From contig JBAYIE010000003.1 of the NCBI GenBank assembly GCA_041665785.1, forward strand, positions 62,001 through 126,000: a DNA stretch of 64,000 nucleotides. Reading direction: 5' to 3'. The notes below the pieces were generated by a model that searched no databases, had not been told where the DNA came from, and saw only the letters and a program-made list of their open reading frames with translations. The stretch is from JBAYIE01 sp041665785 (GTDB lineage: Bacteria > Bacteroidota > Bacteroidia > UKL13-3). Positions 54,671 through 63,740 of the stretch are shown in pieces. The position numbers were made by a program, and so were the translations under genes. Within the stretch, counting starts at the first letter, position 1. The number at the start of each line of letters is the position of its first letter.

Positions 54671-55609
54671 ATGATCAAACTGGGAATAGTAGGAGCCAAC
54701 GACACAAGCCGCAAGCATTTGGAATGCCTGAAAGGCGGTGAAGATTTTGAAATTATCGGTTTGTTTGATCACGATCCACTTCAGGCCGCACGTTTTTGCG
54801 AACAACATGGTCTGAAGCAGTTTCTCCAGTACGATGCCTTGTTGCAGGCAAGCGAAGCAATAAATATTCAAACTCCTGTAGGTATGCATTACCGGTATGC
54901 TTCACAGGCCATTATGCAATCGGTGCATGTAATGGTAAGCGGACTATTGTCGGAGGATATCCGCGAAGCCCGACACATCAATGAGTTGGCGGTAGAAGCT
55001 CAGGTAAATGTAAAAGTACTTCATCACGATAAATTGCATCCGGAAGTAAAAACCCTGAAACGTATTACACGCAAACCGGTATATATAGAATGCAATCGTT
55101 TTCAGAATAAGGTATTGAGCATTTCCAATGATTCCATCATTTTTGGCGCGTTATTAAACGATATTGAATTACTCTGTCATCTGGTTGGATCACCGGTTAG
55201 AAAAGTAAATACCAATGCAACACGCATATACAACGATTTTGTTGATTTTGTGAATGTGCGTATCGATTTTGAAAATGGATGTGTGGCCAATATGAACTGT
55301 GGAAATTTCGAAAATGGCCAGAACAGCTTTATCCGCATTTTTCAACGCAATGAGTGCATTCGGCTCGACCTTGACACGTTCAAACTCATTAAATTGATCC
55401 GGACTGAATCGGGCGATTTTGCCGAAGTTCCCTTTCATCAAAACCGTACCAAACCAGAAGATGTGGTAAAAATGGAGCTGCAACAATTTGCCCAAAGTAT
55501 CAAAAATCGCCAGAAAACATCGCTGGATACCTACCAGACCTTTGAATCCCTGCGTATAGCACATCAGGTGATCGAACGGATTCATCCCAGTACTTTATTC
55601 AATGCCTGA
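54671..55609 (+). CDS. Gfo/Idh/MocA family protein with altered EKP motif
   Basis: 312 aa. An N-terminal Rossmann domain begins IKLGIVGANDTSRKHLECL (GxxG type). In canonical members the EKP motif supplies a catalytic lysine; here the aligned region reads HVMVSGLLSEDIREAR, giving Ser90-Gly91-Leu92 in place of Glu-Lys-Pro. The C-terminal domain has ASDSIIFG-like strand context and LLNDIELLCHLVG, where Asp and His of the usual substrate motif appear to persist. It may be a non-catalytic or repurposed member. Followed 14 bp later by a lipoprotein gene and then a sugar transferase, which suggests envelope glycan work. Confidence 0.75.
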   Translation: MIKLGIVGANDTSRKHLECLKGGEDFEIIGLFDHDPLQAARFCEQHGLKQFLQYDALLQASEAINIQTPVGMHYRYASQAIMQSVHVMVSGLLSEDIREARHINELAVEAQVNVKVLHHDKLHPEVKTLKRITRKPVYIECNRFQNKVLSISNDSIIFGALLNDIELLCHLVGSPVRKVNTNATRIYNDFVDFVNVRIDFENGCVANMNCGNFENGQNSFIRIFQRNECIRLDLDTFKLIKLIRTESGDFAEVPFHQNRTKPEDVVKMELQQFAQSIKNRQKTSLDTYQTFESLRIAHQVIERIHPSTLFNA

Positions 55610-55623
55610 TCGTTTTTCATTTC

Positions 55624-56550
55624 ATGATGAAACCTTATCTTTGGCAGGGTATGAGGATACCGAACCGGTTGCTTGCCGTGGGATTTACCATAGCCAGTCT
55701 ACTTTCAGCTTGTGAGTTTTCAGATACCGATAAAGCGGAGATTCCAGCTTATATCTATATTCCATCGTTTACTTTCAATACCGATACAACCCTGGCCAAT
55801 TATGAAGGGCAAAATTCAAACCGGTTTACCGATATGTGGATTACATCTTCCGGTAATTCCTTAGGTACAATAGGTTTACCGGTTCTTATTCCGGTTCCTC
55901 AAAGTGGAACTGCACAAATTGGTGTCGACGCCGGAATCATAAAATCCGGTCAGGACAATGTTCGGATTGCATACCCTATGGTGGCTACCTATTATACCAC
56001 CGTTCAACTAGCGCCTGATAAAATTGATACAATACGTCCGGTTTTCAGGTATCTGGACAACGTCACCTTTCCACTGATCACCGATTACGATAAAATCTCA
56101 ACAAGCCGCGGATTTACCCTGAATCAAACGTATGCTTCACCGGGCGACTCGTTGGCGGGTGTGAACGATAACCAATCCTGGGCACCCAATAACTGGTATT
56201 TGAAATGCATCGTTTCGCCTCAGTCAACCGCATTTCAAATGTATACTTCGGAGGAATACAGTTTACCCGGTCAAGGTGCGCCGGTTTATATTGAAGTGGA
56301 TTACAGAACGAATATGCTCCTTCAGTTTGGTTATTATTATCAGGAACCCAATCAACCGGCCAGTCTGGCTACACCGGTAATGGAGCTGTACCCGACAGAT
56401 ACCTGGAAAAAAATATACATTAATCTAACAGATGAAATTTCAATTCGCAGGGCCAATACAAAATTTAAATTCTATTTTGGCTTCTTCAATAATACCGGAA
56501 CTGTGCAACCCGAATTGTCGTTTGATAATATTAAATTGGTAACCTTTTGA
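55624..56550 (+). CDS. Lipoprotein of unknown function in a glycan-associated cluster
   Basis: 308 aa. A signal segment (about residues 14-30) ends in a lipobox LLSAC (Cys30). The mature part is a beta-rich domain (IPAYIYIPSFTFNTDTTLANY, WITSSGNSLGTIGLPVLIPV, QPELSFDNIKLVTF) resembling carbohydrate-binding jelly rolls in pattern only. Its TGA stop overlaps the TTG start of the sugar transferase. No named family recognised. Confidence 0.65.
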   Translation: MMKPYLWQGMRIPNRLLAVGFTIASLLSACEFSDTDKAEIPAYIYIPSFTFNTDTTLANYEGQNSNRFTDMWITSSGNSLGTIGLPVLIPVPQSGTAQIGVDAGIIKSGQDNVRIAYPMVATYYTTVQLAPDKIDTIRPVFRYLDNVTFPLITDYDKISTSRGFTLNQTYASPGDSLAGVNDNQSWAPNNWYLKCIVSPQSTAFQMYTSEEYSLPGQGAPVYIEVDYRTNMLLQFGYYYQEPNQPASLATPVMELYPTDTWKKIYINLTDEISIRRANTKFKFYFGFFNNTGTVQPELSFDNIKLVTF

Positions 56551-57965
56551 TTAAGTTTAGAAGATATCATACCATCCTTTTTATCCTGTTCGATTATCTG
56601 TCGGCTTTGATTGCATGGTTCACCTTTTTCCTTTACCGAAAGTATTTTATAGAACCTGAAAAATTCGGATACAGTATTCCGTTTGAAGTGGGACAGCGTT
56701 TTTATCTGGGTTTAATGTATGTGCCTTTATATTGGTTATTGATTTATTGGATTACCGGAAATTATAGCGATGTATGGCGAAAATCGCGGATCAAAGAATT
56801 GTCCAGCGGATTTACTATCATTCTACCGGGTGTATTGATTCTGTTTTTTACCCTGTTGCTGGATGATGAGGTAGCCTCTTACAACGATTACTATATGACC
56901 ATTGCAACCTTATTTCTCCTGCATTATGGTTTAACTTTATTTTGCCGGATATCACTGATCACTTATATAAAGACATTGATCCGGTCTAAAAAAATCGGCT
57001 TCAAAACCATCATGGTTGGTAACAATCAGACGGCACTCGATATTTACAATGAAATCAAAAATGAACGTTTCCCTTCCGGGTATATGTTTGCAGGTTATGT
57101 GACCTGCGATGGTAAAGAAGGCTATCTGGAATCGGCAATGACGCATTTAGGAATTTACAAAGATCTTCCCGGTTTGATTCATCAGCATAACGTGGAAGAA
57201 GTAATCATTGCTATTCCCAGTACAAATCACAACGAGATTATACAGGTAACCAATATACTGGAAGATGTGAAAGTGATGCAAAAAATCATCCCGGATACAT
57301 TTGATATGGTATCGGGATCAGTGCGGTTGGAAAATATTGTTGGAACAGCCTTGATTGAGGTAAAGCACGAGGTAATGCCGCAATGGCAACTGGTGTTGAA
57401 GCGAACCATTGATATCCTGGTTGCTTTTGTTGTGCTTTTGTTGCTTTCTCCGTTGTATCTGGTGGTTGCCATTGCAGTGAAACAATCGTCGAAAGGACCT
57501 GTTTTTTTTAAACAAATCCGCATCGGCCGATACGGAAAACCCTTTCATATTTTTAAGTTTCGATCTATGTATGTGGATGCTGAACAAACCGGTCCGGCGC
57601 TTTCCAGCAAAGGCGATAAACGCATTACGCCGGTTGGACTGATTTTACGAAAATACCGGCTCGACGAAATACCACAGTTTTACAATGTGTTGATAGGGCA
57701 GATGTCGTTGGTGGGTCCACGTCCCGAAAGAAAATTTTATATCGATCAGATCATAAGGGTAGCTCCCCATTACAAACAATTGCAACGGGTGAGACCTGGA
57801 ATTACGTCATGGGGAATGGTGAAATATGGATATGCCGAAAATGTAGCGCAAATGGTAGAGCGCCTGAAATTTGATATCCTCTATATCGAGAATATGTCGA
57901 TTGCCGTAGATTTTCGCATCATGATTTATACCATCAAAACCATTTTGCAGGGACGAGGTAAATAA
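56547..57965 (+). CDS. Polyprenyl-phosphate glycosylphosphotransferase (WbaP/WcaJ-type)
   Basis: 472 aa. Four to five N-terminal helices (about 9-130), a Rossmann-like middle domain (TIMVGNNQTALDIYNEIK) and a C-terminal bacterial sugar transferase domain (about 280-470) with one membrane helix. Catalytic-type motifs are KRTIDILVAFVVLLLLSPL, GPVFFKQIRIGRYGKPFHIFKFRSM, RKYRLDEIPQFYNVL and VGPRPER. It adds the first sugar phosphate to undecaprenyl phosphate for exopolysaccharide or O-antigen. The start is TTG at 56547, overlapping the upstream TGA as TTGA; no in-frame ATG is near. Firm family call, sugar unknown. Confidence 0.93.
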   Translation: MIKFRRYHTILFILFDYLSALIAWFTFFLYRKYFIEPEKFGYSIPFEVGQRFYLGLMYVPLYWLLIYWITGNYSDVWRKSRIKELSSGFTIILPGVLILFFTLLLDDEVASYNDYYMTIATLFLLHYGLTLFCRISLITYIKTLIRSKKIGFKTIMVGNNQTALDIYNEIKNERFPSGYMFAGYVTCDGKEGYLESAMTHLGIYKDLPGLIHQHNVEEVIIAIPSTNHNEIIQVTNILEDVKVMQKIIPDTFDMVSGSVRLENIVGTALIEVKHEVMPQWQLVLKRTIDILVAFVVLLLLSPLYLVVAIAVKQSSKGPVFFKQIRIGRYGKPFHIFKFRSMYVDAEQTGPALSSKGDKRITPVGLILRKYRLDEIPQFYNVLIGQMSLVGPRPERKFYIDQIIRVAPHYKQLQRVRPGITSWGMVKYGYAENVAQMVERLKFDILYIENMSIAVDFRIMIYTIKTILQGRGK

Positions 57966-57974
57966 GTAAAACGC

Positions 57975-58976
57975 ATGAAAGCAGTAATTCTGGAAGGAAT
58001 CAATGAACCGTTTACCCTGACCGATTTGCCTAAACCCATTGTGGGAGAAAAGGACGTGCTGGTACGGATCCATGCTGCGGCACTCAATCATCGGGATCTT
58101 TGGATTCAGAAAGGGTTGTATGGTGGTTTACGCTTCCCCAGCATACAAGGTAGCGATGGCAGTGGTGTAGTTGTTGAAACCGGAACAGCGGTAGATCCTT
58201 CATGGATGAATAAGGAGGTAGTGATCAATGCCTCTTTGAATTGGGGAAAGAATCCGAATACCCAGGCAAAAGATTATATTATTCTGGGCATGGCAAAAGA
58301 TGGAACGTTTGCAGAATATACCCTGATACCGGCAGACCGGTTGCACCTGAAACCTCCGCATCTCAGTTTTGAAGAAGCATCTGCAATTCCGCTGGCAGGC
58401 TTAACAGCTTACCGCGCATTGATAACGAGAGCAGGAGCCAAGGCCGGAGAAACAATTCTTGTTACCGGAGCAGGAGGTGGCGTAGCGTTATTTGCTGTAC
58501 AATGGGCATTGGCAATAGGTTGCAAAGTATTTGTGACTTCGGGAAGTGATGCTAAAATTGATGCAGCACTAAAACTCGGAGTATCGGGTGGGGTTAATTA
58601 TAAAAAGGAAAACTGGCACAAAGAATTACAAACATTAAGTGGCGGCTTCGATGCCGCAATCGATAGTTCGGGTGGAGATACCTTTGCACGGTTGGTCGAT
58701 ATTTGTAAGCCTTCAGGTCGCATTGCAATGTATGGAGCCACCCTGGGAGCATTCAGCAGCGGAGTACCTGCTAAAATTTTCTGGAAACAAATTACCCTGT
58801 GCGGATCTACCATGGGCAACGACGATGAATTTGCAGCTATGATGCAATTGGTAGAGGATAAAAAAATCAAACCGGTAATAGATTCGGTTTATTCTTTGGG
58901 AGATATTCAGCAAGCAGCTCAACGCATGCAGGATGGTGCACAATTCGGCAAAATCGTGCTGAATCATATGTCTTAA
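57975..58976 (+). CDS. Zinc-type alcohol dehydrogenase/quinone oxidoreductase family protein
   Basis: 333-aa MDR-superfamily NAD(P)H oxidoreductase. GroES-like N-terminal part (AALNHRDLWIQKGLYGGLRFPSIQGSDGSGVV), then a Rossmann domain with VTGAGGGVALFAVQWA. The catalytic-zinc Cys and structural-zinc Cys cluster of classical alcohol dehydrogenases are not present, so a quinone-oxidoreductase-like or enoyl-reductase-like activity is more likely. It follows the sugar transferase by 9 bp. Its stop overlaps the convergent TonB receptor gene by 4 bp. Confidence 0.9.
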   Translation: MKAVILEGINEPFTLTDLPKPIVGEKDVLVRIHAAALNHRDLWIQKGLYGGLRFPSIQGSDGSGVVVETGTAVDPSWMNKEVVINASLNWGKNPNTQAKDYIILGMAKDGTFAEYTLIPADRLHLKPPHLSFEEASAIPLAGLTAYRALITRAGAKAGETILVTGAGGGVALFAVQWALAIGCKVFVTSGSDAKIDAALKLGVSGGVNYKKENWHKELQTLSGGFDAAIDSSGGDTFARLVDICKPSGRIAMYGATLGAFSSGVPAKIFWKQITLCGSTMGNDDEFAAMMQLVEDKKIKPVIDSVYSLGDIQQAAQRMQDGAQFGKIVLNHMS

Positions 58977-61495
58977 TTCAGGCTATACCTTACCGTCAAT
59001 ACAAAGTTTCTTCCCGGTGCTTGTATGCCGGAAGCAAAAGTCCTGTAATTAACATCCAGTATATTTTCGATGCCTGCCAATACAAACAAGGAATGTGTGC
59101 CCCATCTAAAATTTCTGCTCAACTGCAGGTTGATGGTATACCATGCCGGCATTCCGGAATTGGTGGCGTAAATCAGATTGTCTTCACCGCTGTTGCTATA
59201 ATTGCTGAGCCGTTTCCAACCGTTGTACAATACAAAAAATGAAGCCTTCAATTGCTTCCCTGAATAGCTCACACTCCCTCTTCCAAAAACCGGTGGAATA
59301 TGATCCATCGGAATTGGAACAGAATCCGTCAGGTAACGTCCGTAAGTATAATTGATGGTATGTGCTATTGTATAATGTTGTCCCAGGTCGATTCCTTGTA
59401 AAAAATTTATTCCATACATGATCGCTTGTTGAAAATTTTGTGCATGCATAACACGCGTAAGTTGTCCTTCAAATAAAACTGAATCCGATGAATTATAAGT
59501 GGCGGGTGCAATTCCAATGGCATCCTGCATCAGTGTAGTCCAGGAGGTGAGTTCCAGTTTGGCCGATTTGTGCATCAGGTATCGCGTAATTGTTACTTCT
59601 CCATTGTAGGTAGTTTCGTGTTTAAGGTCAGGATTTGGGAGGATCACCTGCACACCTCCCGCAGATTCAAATGTCTTTCCCAGATCATCGATATTGGGTG
59701 CTCGGAAACCGCTCGAAACATTGACACTTAAACGCCAGTGCTCAGATGGTTGCATTACTGCTCCAAGCTGACCATTGAGCGCCAGATAATTTTGTTGAAT
59801 TTGGTCATTCAAAAACGGGAAAAAAGTTTTATCGGTAAAGCGTGCAAATGTATGCACATAACTGCTGCGAATTCCTGCAACAAGGATCAGCTTATTATGA
59901 AATTCATATGCATGGTTGATATAGGCAGCTAGGGTTGACATATCAGCACCACCATCGGGATACCGGGTCGACAATGCGGTTCTTTGACCGGTATAAATAT
60001 TCGACCGGTATGCGTTTGATTGAACATCGTTTCGGGTTCCTTCCATTCCATACATCCACTCATGCCTGCCGCTCCTTTTGCGTGCATCCGCATTCGCTGA
60101 AAGTACATGCACTTTTTCAAAACGATTATTCCGGTTCGCACTGTTGAAATTGCGATTGTGTCTGCTTTCTTCAAGGTATTGATACGCAACAGAGATGCGC
60201 AAATCGTCGGTGAATTTAGTTTCACGAAGAGAAACAAAATGATAAGCAGCAAGCAATCGTGTTTCAGGTCCGTAATACCATTCGGCTGAATTAAAAGTAC
60301 CGGTCATGGTATTGATTTCGGTCAAGCGATCGTAACGGGGAACATTGCCGGATGTAGAGTATTGAAAATTCAACAGGTGAGAGAAACTTGCATTCGGGCT
60401 GAACAGAATTTTCTGACCCAGATCGATTTGATGATATCCGGAAGGTGTTTGAATATTTGGATCCGGGTTTGCTATTACTTGGTCGATTCCGTTCTGTGTA
60501 ACCTGAATAGAGTCGCGTAAACCCAGTTGACCAATTGAATTGCTGCGATTTTTACCTTGCATCATATTGCCAAATGCAGCAAAAGAAATACTGGTCCACG
60601 ATCCCCAATATTTATTTCCGATCGAAATATCCAGATGCGTATTGTTGAACTGGTTTACCAAAGCAAGTCCCCCTGAAGCATTTAAACGGAATAAAATAGA
60701 ACTGTCAGCCGATAGTGTTGGTTTTCGCGTAATAAAATGCATAACCCCGCCCAGTGCATCGCTGCCGTACATCACCGAACCGGCACCAAAAACAACTTCG
60801 GCTTTCTCCAGCATATGCGGGTCTATACGCAGTATATTCTGTAAATGTCCGCCCCGGTAAATAGCATTGTTCATGCGTACTCCATCAACTACCAACAACA
60901 CCTTGTTGGCCTCAAATCCCCGAAGCACCGGACTTCCACCACCGGCCTGACTTTTCTGCACAAATACTTCTCCGGTATTTTGCAACAGGTCGGCAGTATT
61001 CTGCGGATTGAATAAACGAATTTGTTGTTGACTGATGGTTTGCAATTGCCTTGGAATATCTGTTCGTTTTTCTTCGAAGCGTGAAGCAGAAATTACCACT
61101 TCATACATATCAACAGAGCTGGTTCGCAAGGCAACACGATAGTTTTGCATTTTTAAAGCGTATGCACTGATTACCTGAATGGCGTATCCGGTAGCATATA
61201 TGCTGATCTGGGCATCATCTGAAACGACCGTATCAAGTCGGGCTTCACCCTTTGAATTTGTAGTCAATTCATGACGAATGGAAAGTTCCTGTTTATTCGA
61301 TGAAATCTGAATCCGGGCAAACGGAATTGGTTCTGAAGTAATGAATTCCTGAACGTGAATAGTTTGGCCAGTTGCGGAATGACAACTCAGCGCAAACAAG
61401 CAAAAACATAAACCGTTTCGGAATTTATGAAGCCATAATTGAAGTCCGGATGGTACGGCTTGAAAAGAAAATTGGTTATGCATGCGAGGTGGCAT
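58973..61495 (-). CDS. TonB-dependent outer-membrane receptor, heme-receptor-like
   Basis: About 840 aa from ATG 61495 (MPPRMHNQ) or 836 from ATG 61483; the open frame to 61555 overlaps the DUF983 gene and is unlikely. After a signal segment ending SATGQ comes a CarboxypepD-like domain. The plug (SADLLQ-type NTADLLQNTGEVFVQKSQAGGG, VLRGFEANKVLLVVDGVRMNN, VFGAGSVMYGSDALGGVMHF) and a 22-strand barrel follow. The VLRGFEANKVLLVVDGVRMNNAI block resembles heme and hemoglobin receptors. Heme uptake is a reasonable guess; metal or siderophore ligands are possible. Confidence 0.88.
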   Translation of the reverse strand: MPPRMHNQFSFQAVPSGLQLWLHKFRNGLCFCLFALSCHSATGQTIHVQEFITSEPIPFARIQISSNKQELSIRHELTTNSKGEARLDTVVSDDAQISIYATGYAIQVISAYALKMQNYRVALRTSSVDMYEVVISASRFEEKRTDIPRQLQTISQQQIRLFNPQNTADLLQNTGEVFVQKSQAGGGSPVLRGFEANKVLLVVDGVRMNNAIYRGGHLQNILRIDPHMLEKAEVVFGAGSVMYGSDALGGVMHFITRKPTLSADSSILFRLNASGGLALVNQFNNTHLDISIGNKYWGSWTSISFAAFGNMMQGKNRSNSIGQLGLRDSIQVTQNGIDQVIANPDPNIQTPSGYHQIDLGQKILFSPNASFSHLLNFQYSTSGNVPRYDRLTEINTMTGTFNSAEWYYGPETRLLAAYHFVSLRETKFTDDLRISVAYQYLEESRHNRNFNSANRNNRFEKVHVLSANADARKRSGRHEWMYGMEGTRNDVQSNAYRSNIYTGQRTALSTRYPDGGADMSTLAAYINHAYEFHNKLILVAGIRSSYVHTFARFTDKTFFPFLNDQIQQNYLALNGQLGAVMQPSEHWRLSVNVSSGFRAPNIDDLGKTFESAGGVQVILPNPDLKHETTYNGEVTITRYLMHKSAKLELTSWTTLMQDAIGIAPATYNSSDSVLFEGQLTRVMHAQNFQQAIMYGINFLQGIDLGQHYTIAHTINYTYGRYLTDSVPIPMDHIPPVFGRGSVSYSGKQLKASFFVLYNGWKRLSNYSNSGEDNLIYATNSGMPAWYTINLQLSRNFRWGTHSLFVLAGIENILDVNYRTFASGIQAPGRNFVLTVRYSLN

Positions 61496-61506
61496 ACAGC
61501 AATGTA

Positions 61507-61902
61507 TTAACTCTTTCTTGCAAATCGTTCTTCGAAATGCACAGGGGCAAACCAATACAGCATCAAAATCCGGGAGTACCGGTACGTAAACGGGGAAGCC
61601 AATACAAAGCTCGGTAGGATAATGGCCATATAAATCCAGAAATCGGGATTGTTGCCGATGACCAATACAGCACCTCCCAAAATCAGTAAGATGGCGCAGG
61701 TAATAGCATAGCTCACATACATGGCACCCCAGAAAAATCCGGGTTCGATTTCAAACTGTAAATCGCAAACCGGGCAATGGGTATGCATATCCATAAAATG
61801 GGTACCAATCGCATTGTGACAAAACAATTTACCGCTTTGGCAACGGGGGCATTTGCCCTGCGCCATGGCTTTAATTTTGGAGGGAGTATATTGATTGCTC
61901 AT
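61507..61902 (-). CDS. DUF983 family membrane protein
   Basis: 131 aa from ATG 61902 (MSNQYTPSKIKAMAQGKCPRCQ). Zinc-ribbon-like cysteines CPRCQSG and CPVCDLQ are followed by two helices (about 54-74 and 80-100), the DUF983 pattern. DUF983 genes often lie with cytochrome oxidase genes, as here. A longer frame to 61962 overlaps its upstream neighbour by 46 bp. Confidence 0.85.
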   Translation of the reverse strand: MSNQYTPSKIKAMAQGKCPRCQSGKLFCHNAIGTHFMDMHTHCPVCDLQFEIEPGFFWGAMYVSYAITCAILLILGGAVLVIGNNPDFWIYMAIILPSFVLASPFTYRYSRILMLYWFAPVHFEERFARKS

Positions 61903-61916
61903 TTTCTGTATTCGGA

Positions 61917-62159
61917 TCAGGCGTTTTGTGCCTTTTTTTTGTTGCGGAGGTTTTTCCACCAAACCAATCCAAATACAGTAGCAATCGAATAGGGCAGGGC
62001 CAATAAATAAAGGATGCCGGCATTCAGTGAATTTCCAACTTCTGTACCATTTTTACGTGCCTCTTCCAGGGAGGTCTTGCACATCGGGCATTGGGCCATC
62101 ACTTCAACAGAGAGGCTCAGTACGAGAAGTAAAAGCAACAGGGCAACACTTCTTTTCAT
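61917..62159 (-). CDS. Small CPMC-motif membrane protein near the oxidase cluster
   Basis: 80 aa with signal peptide (1-22, SVEVMAQ). A CxxC pair follows directly as AQCPMCKTSLEEARKNG, then one helix (about 46-67, YLLALPYSIATVFGLVWW) and a basic tail. Recurrent in Bacteroidota next to SCO and DUF420 genes. A copper or redox role is inferred from the CxxC and neighbours. TATATTTG on the minus strand at 62164-62171 is a -7 match only 4 bp ahead of the start, so a leaderless transcript is possible. Confidence 0.75.
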   Translation of the reverse strand: MKRSVALLLLLLVLSLSVEVMAQCPMCKTSLEEARKNGTEVGNSLNAGILYLLALPYSIATVFGLVWWKNLRNKKKAQNA

Positions 62160-62190
62160 GGGGCAAATATACGCTTTTTAAGGTTATCGT

Positions 62191-62721
62191 TCAAAAGGTG
62201 TAATAGGGCGAAATCATGAGGTAAACAATCACTCCTGTAGTTGTTACATACAACCAGATAGGGAAGGTCCATCTTACCAATTTGCGGTGTCGGGCCACAT
62301 CCATTTTTAATCCGTAATAAAACGACAACAATACCAGAGGTAATACTACGGTTGCGCAAAGTATATGGGTTAACAAAACTGCAAGATATACCGGACGCAA
62401 TGGGTTATCGGCTGGGAAACGGGATTCGTTGCCGAAATAATGGTAGGTAACATAACTAATTAAAAACAGACTGGACAAAAAGAAGGTGAGCAAATTCAAT
62501 CGTTTGTGTATGCGTATTTCTTTTTTCCGGATGAAATAAAGGGAAGTCAGCAGCAATACCGTGCACATTGAATTAATCCATGCGTTCAGTTTGGGGAGCA
62601 TAAAAACAAAGGGAGGAGTTTGAGCCGGACGTGGCAACCACTGGCGATTCAATACCACAACCAAAGCAAATACCAGCAGTGAAACAGCCAATACTAATCT
62701 GAAATAGAATTTATCTGTCAT
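62191..62721 (-). CDS. DUF420 family membrane protein (cytochrome c oxidase assembly-linked)
   Basis: 176 aa with five predicted helices. Pattern as in DUF420/CtaM-like proteins: LNAWINSMCTVLLLTSLYFIRKKEIRIHKRLNLLTFF, and LAVLLTHILCATVVLPLVLLSFYYGL with conserved His. It lies 4 bp after the SCO gene stop. It is implicated in oxidase assembly by context and homology. Confidence 0.87.
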   Translation of the reverse strand: MTDKFYFRLVLAVSLLVFALVVVLNRQWLPRPAQTPPFVFMLPKLNAWINSMCTVLLLTSLYFIRKKEIRIHKRLNLLTFFLSSLFLISYVTYHYFGNESRFPADNPLRPVYLAVLLTHILCATVVLPLVLLSFYYGLKMDVARHRKLVRWTFPIWLYVTTTGVIVYLMISPYYTF

Positions 62722-62725
62722 GGGA

Positions 62726-63382
62726 TTATTTAGCGCGGTTATGATAATCGTATAACAGCACTTTTACATCGTCTTTGAGTCGTTTAATCTCTACATCATC
62801 CAACCCATCATAAATTCCGCGAATATGTTTTTCTTTATCTACCAGAATCAATTGCTGACTGTGATCGATGGTTTTATCCTCCATGGATACAGGCAATAAA
62901 TAACCCTGTCCGGTTTGGAATATGGCATCTTTTGATCCGGTTACAAAATACCAGATGGTGGGATCCGCCTTAAAACGTGCAGCATATTCGTGCAATACAG
63001 GAACACTATCGTTTTCCGGATCTACCGTATGCGAAATGAATTTTACTTCAGAGAATTCTTTTAGCTTCTCATAAACCGTTTGAACTTTGGCATTCATCAT
63101 GGGACAAACATCTTCGCACGATGCAAAAAAGAAATTGGCAACATAGATATACCCGTCAAGATTCTTTTGAGTTACTGTATCACCCAACTGATTTATCAGT
63201 CTAAAATCGGGAACAGCATAGTAAATGGTGTCTTTCTGCTGAACGCCATCGGGTTCAATGCGTTCTCCATAAAATGGGAGTGAATTGAAGTTTTGCTTTC
63301 CCTGATTGAATACCAGAAAAATAAGAATTGGGACTACAATGAGTCCCAATGCTATGTAAAAAGTATATGATTTGCGTGGCAT
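62726..63382 (-). CDS. SCO1/SenC family copper chaperone
   Basis: 218 aa with an N-terminal anchor helix (about 9-25) and a thioredoxin-fold periplasmic domain. Copper ligands are Cys89 and Cys93 in FASCEDVCPMM and His174 in KTIDHSQQLILVD. It delivers copper to the CuA centre of cytochrome c oxidase subunit II. 3 bp after the subunit IV stop. Confidence 0.95.
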   Translation of the reverse strand: MPRKSYTFYIALGLIVVPILIFLVFNQGKQNFNSLPFYGERIEPDGVQQKDTIYYAVPDFRLINQLGDTVTQKNLDGYIYVANFFFASCEDVCPMMNAKVQTVYEKLKEFSEVKFISHTVDPENDSVPVLHEYAARFKADPTIWYFVTGSKDAIFQTGQGYLLPVSMEDKTIDHSQQLILVDKEKHIRGIYDGLDDVEIKRLKDDVKVLLYDYHNRAK

Positions 63383-63385
63383 TTA

Positions 63386-63709
63386 TTAGCGCAGCAAGGC
63401 AGTAAATTCTCCTTCAATCAACATCAACGCTACAAGGTAAATTACCAGTACCATCGGATAGATGATGAGTCGCGACAGCCAGTTGCGTTCAAACTTCATA
63501 TGCATAAAAACGGCAACGATATAATATGCTTTTACAACTCCCAGCAACACGAATAAAAAATTCTTCATGAGTGAGTGGGTGCTGAGCAGCATAAAATATA
63601 AAGCAATATCGACCAGCGTCAGTGCAAACAGAATCCAGAAGGTTCTCCAGATCTGTGCTTTCATGTTATGCGGTGGTTCGGTATGTTCCAGATGTTCGGT
63701 GTGTTCCAT
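63386..63709 (-). CDS. Cytochrome c oxidase subunit IV-type protein
   Basis: 107 aa, three hydrophobic helices (about 20-40, 43-62, 75-95). A His/Glu-rich N terminus (MEHTEHLEHTEPP) precedes IWRTFWILFALTLVDIALYF. KAYYIVAVFMHMKFERNWLSRLIIYP is the typical core of this subunit family. It lies between partial subunit III and SCO on the same strand. Confidence 0.9.
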   Translation of the reverse strand: MEHTEHLEHTEPPHNMKAQIWRTFWILFALTLVDIALYFMLLSTHSLMKNFLFVLLGVVKAYYIVAVFMHMKFERNWLSRLIIYPMVLVIYLVALMLIEGEFTALLR

Positions 63710-63740
63710 TGTTATTTCGATTTAGAATTTATTGTGAACA

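Noticed and set aside
61496..61555. Extended N terminus of the TonB receptor
   Set aside because: Overlaps DUF983 and places the signal peptide too far inside.
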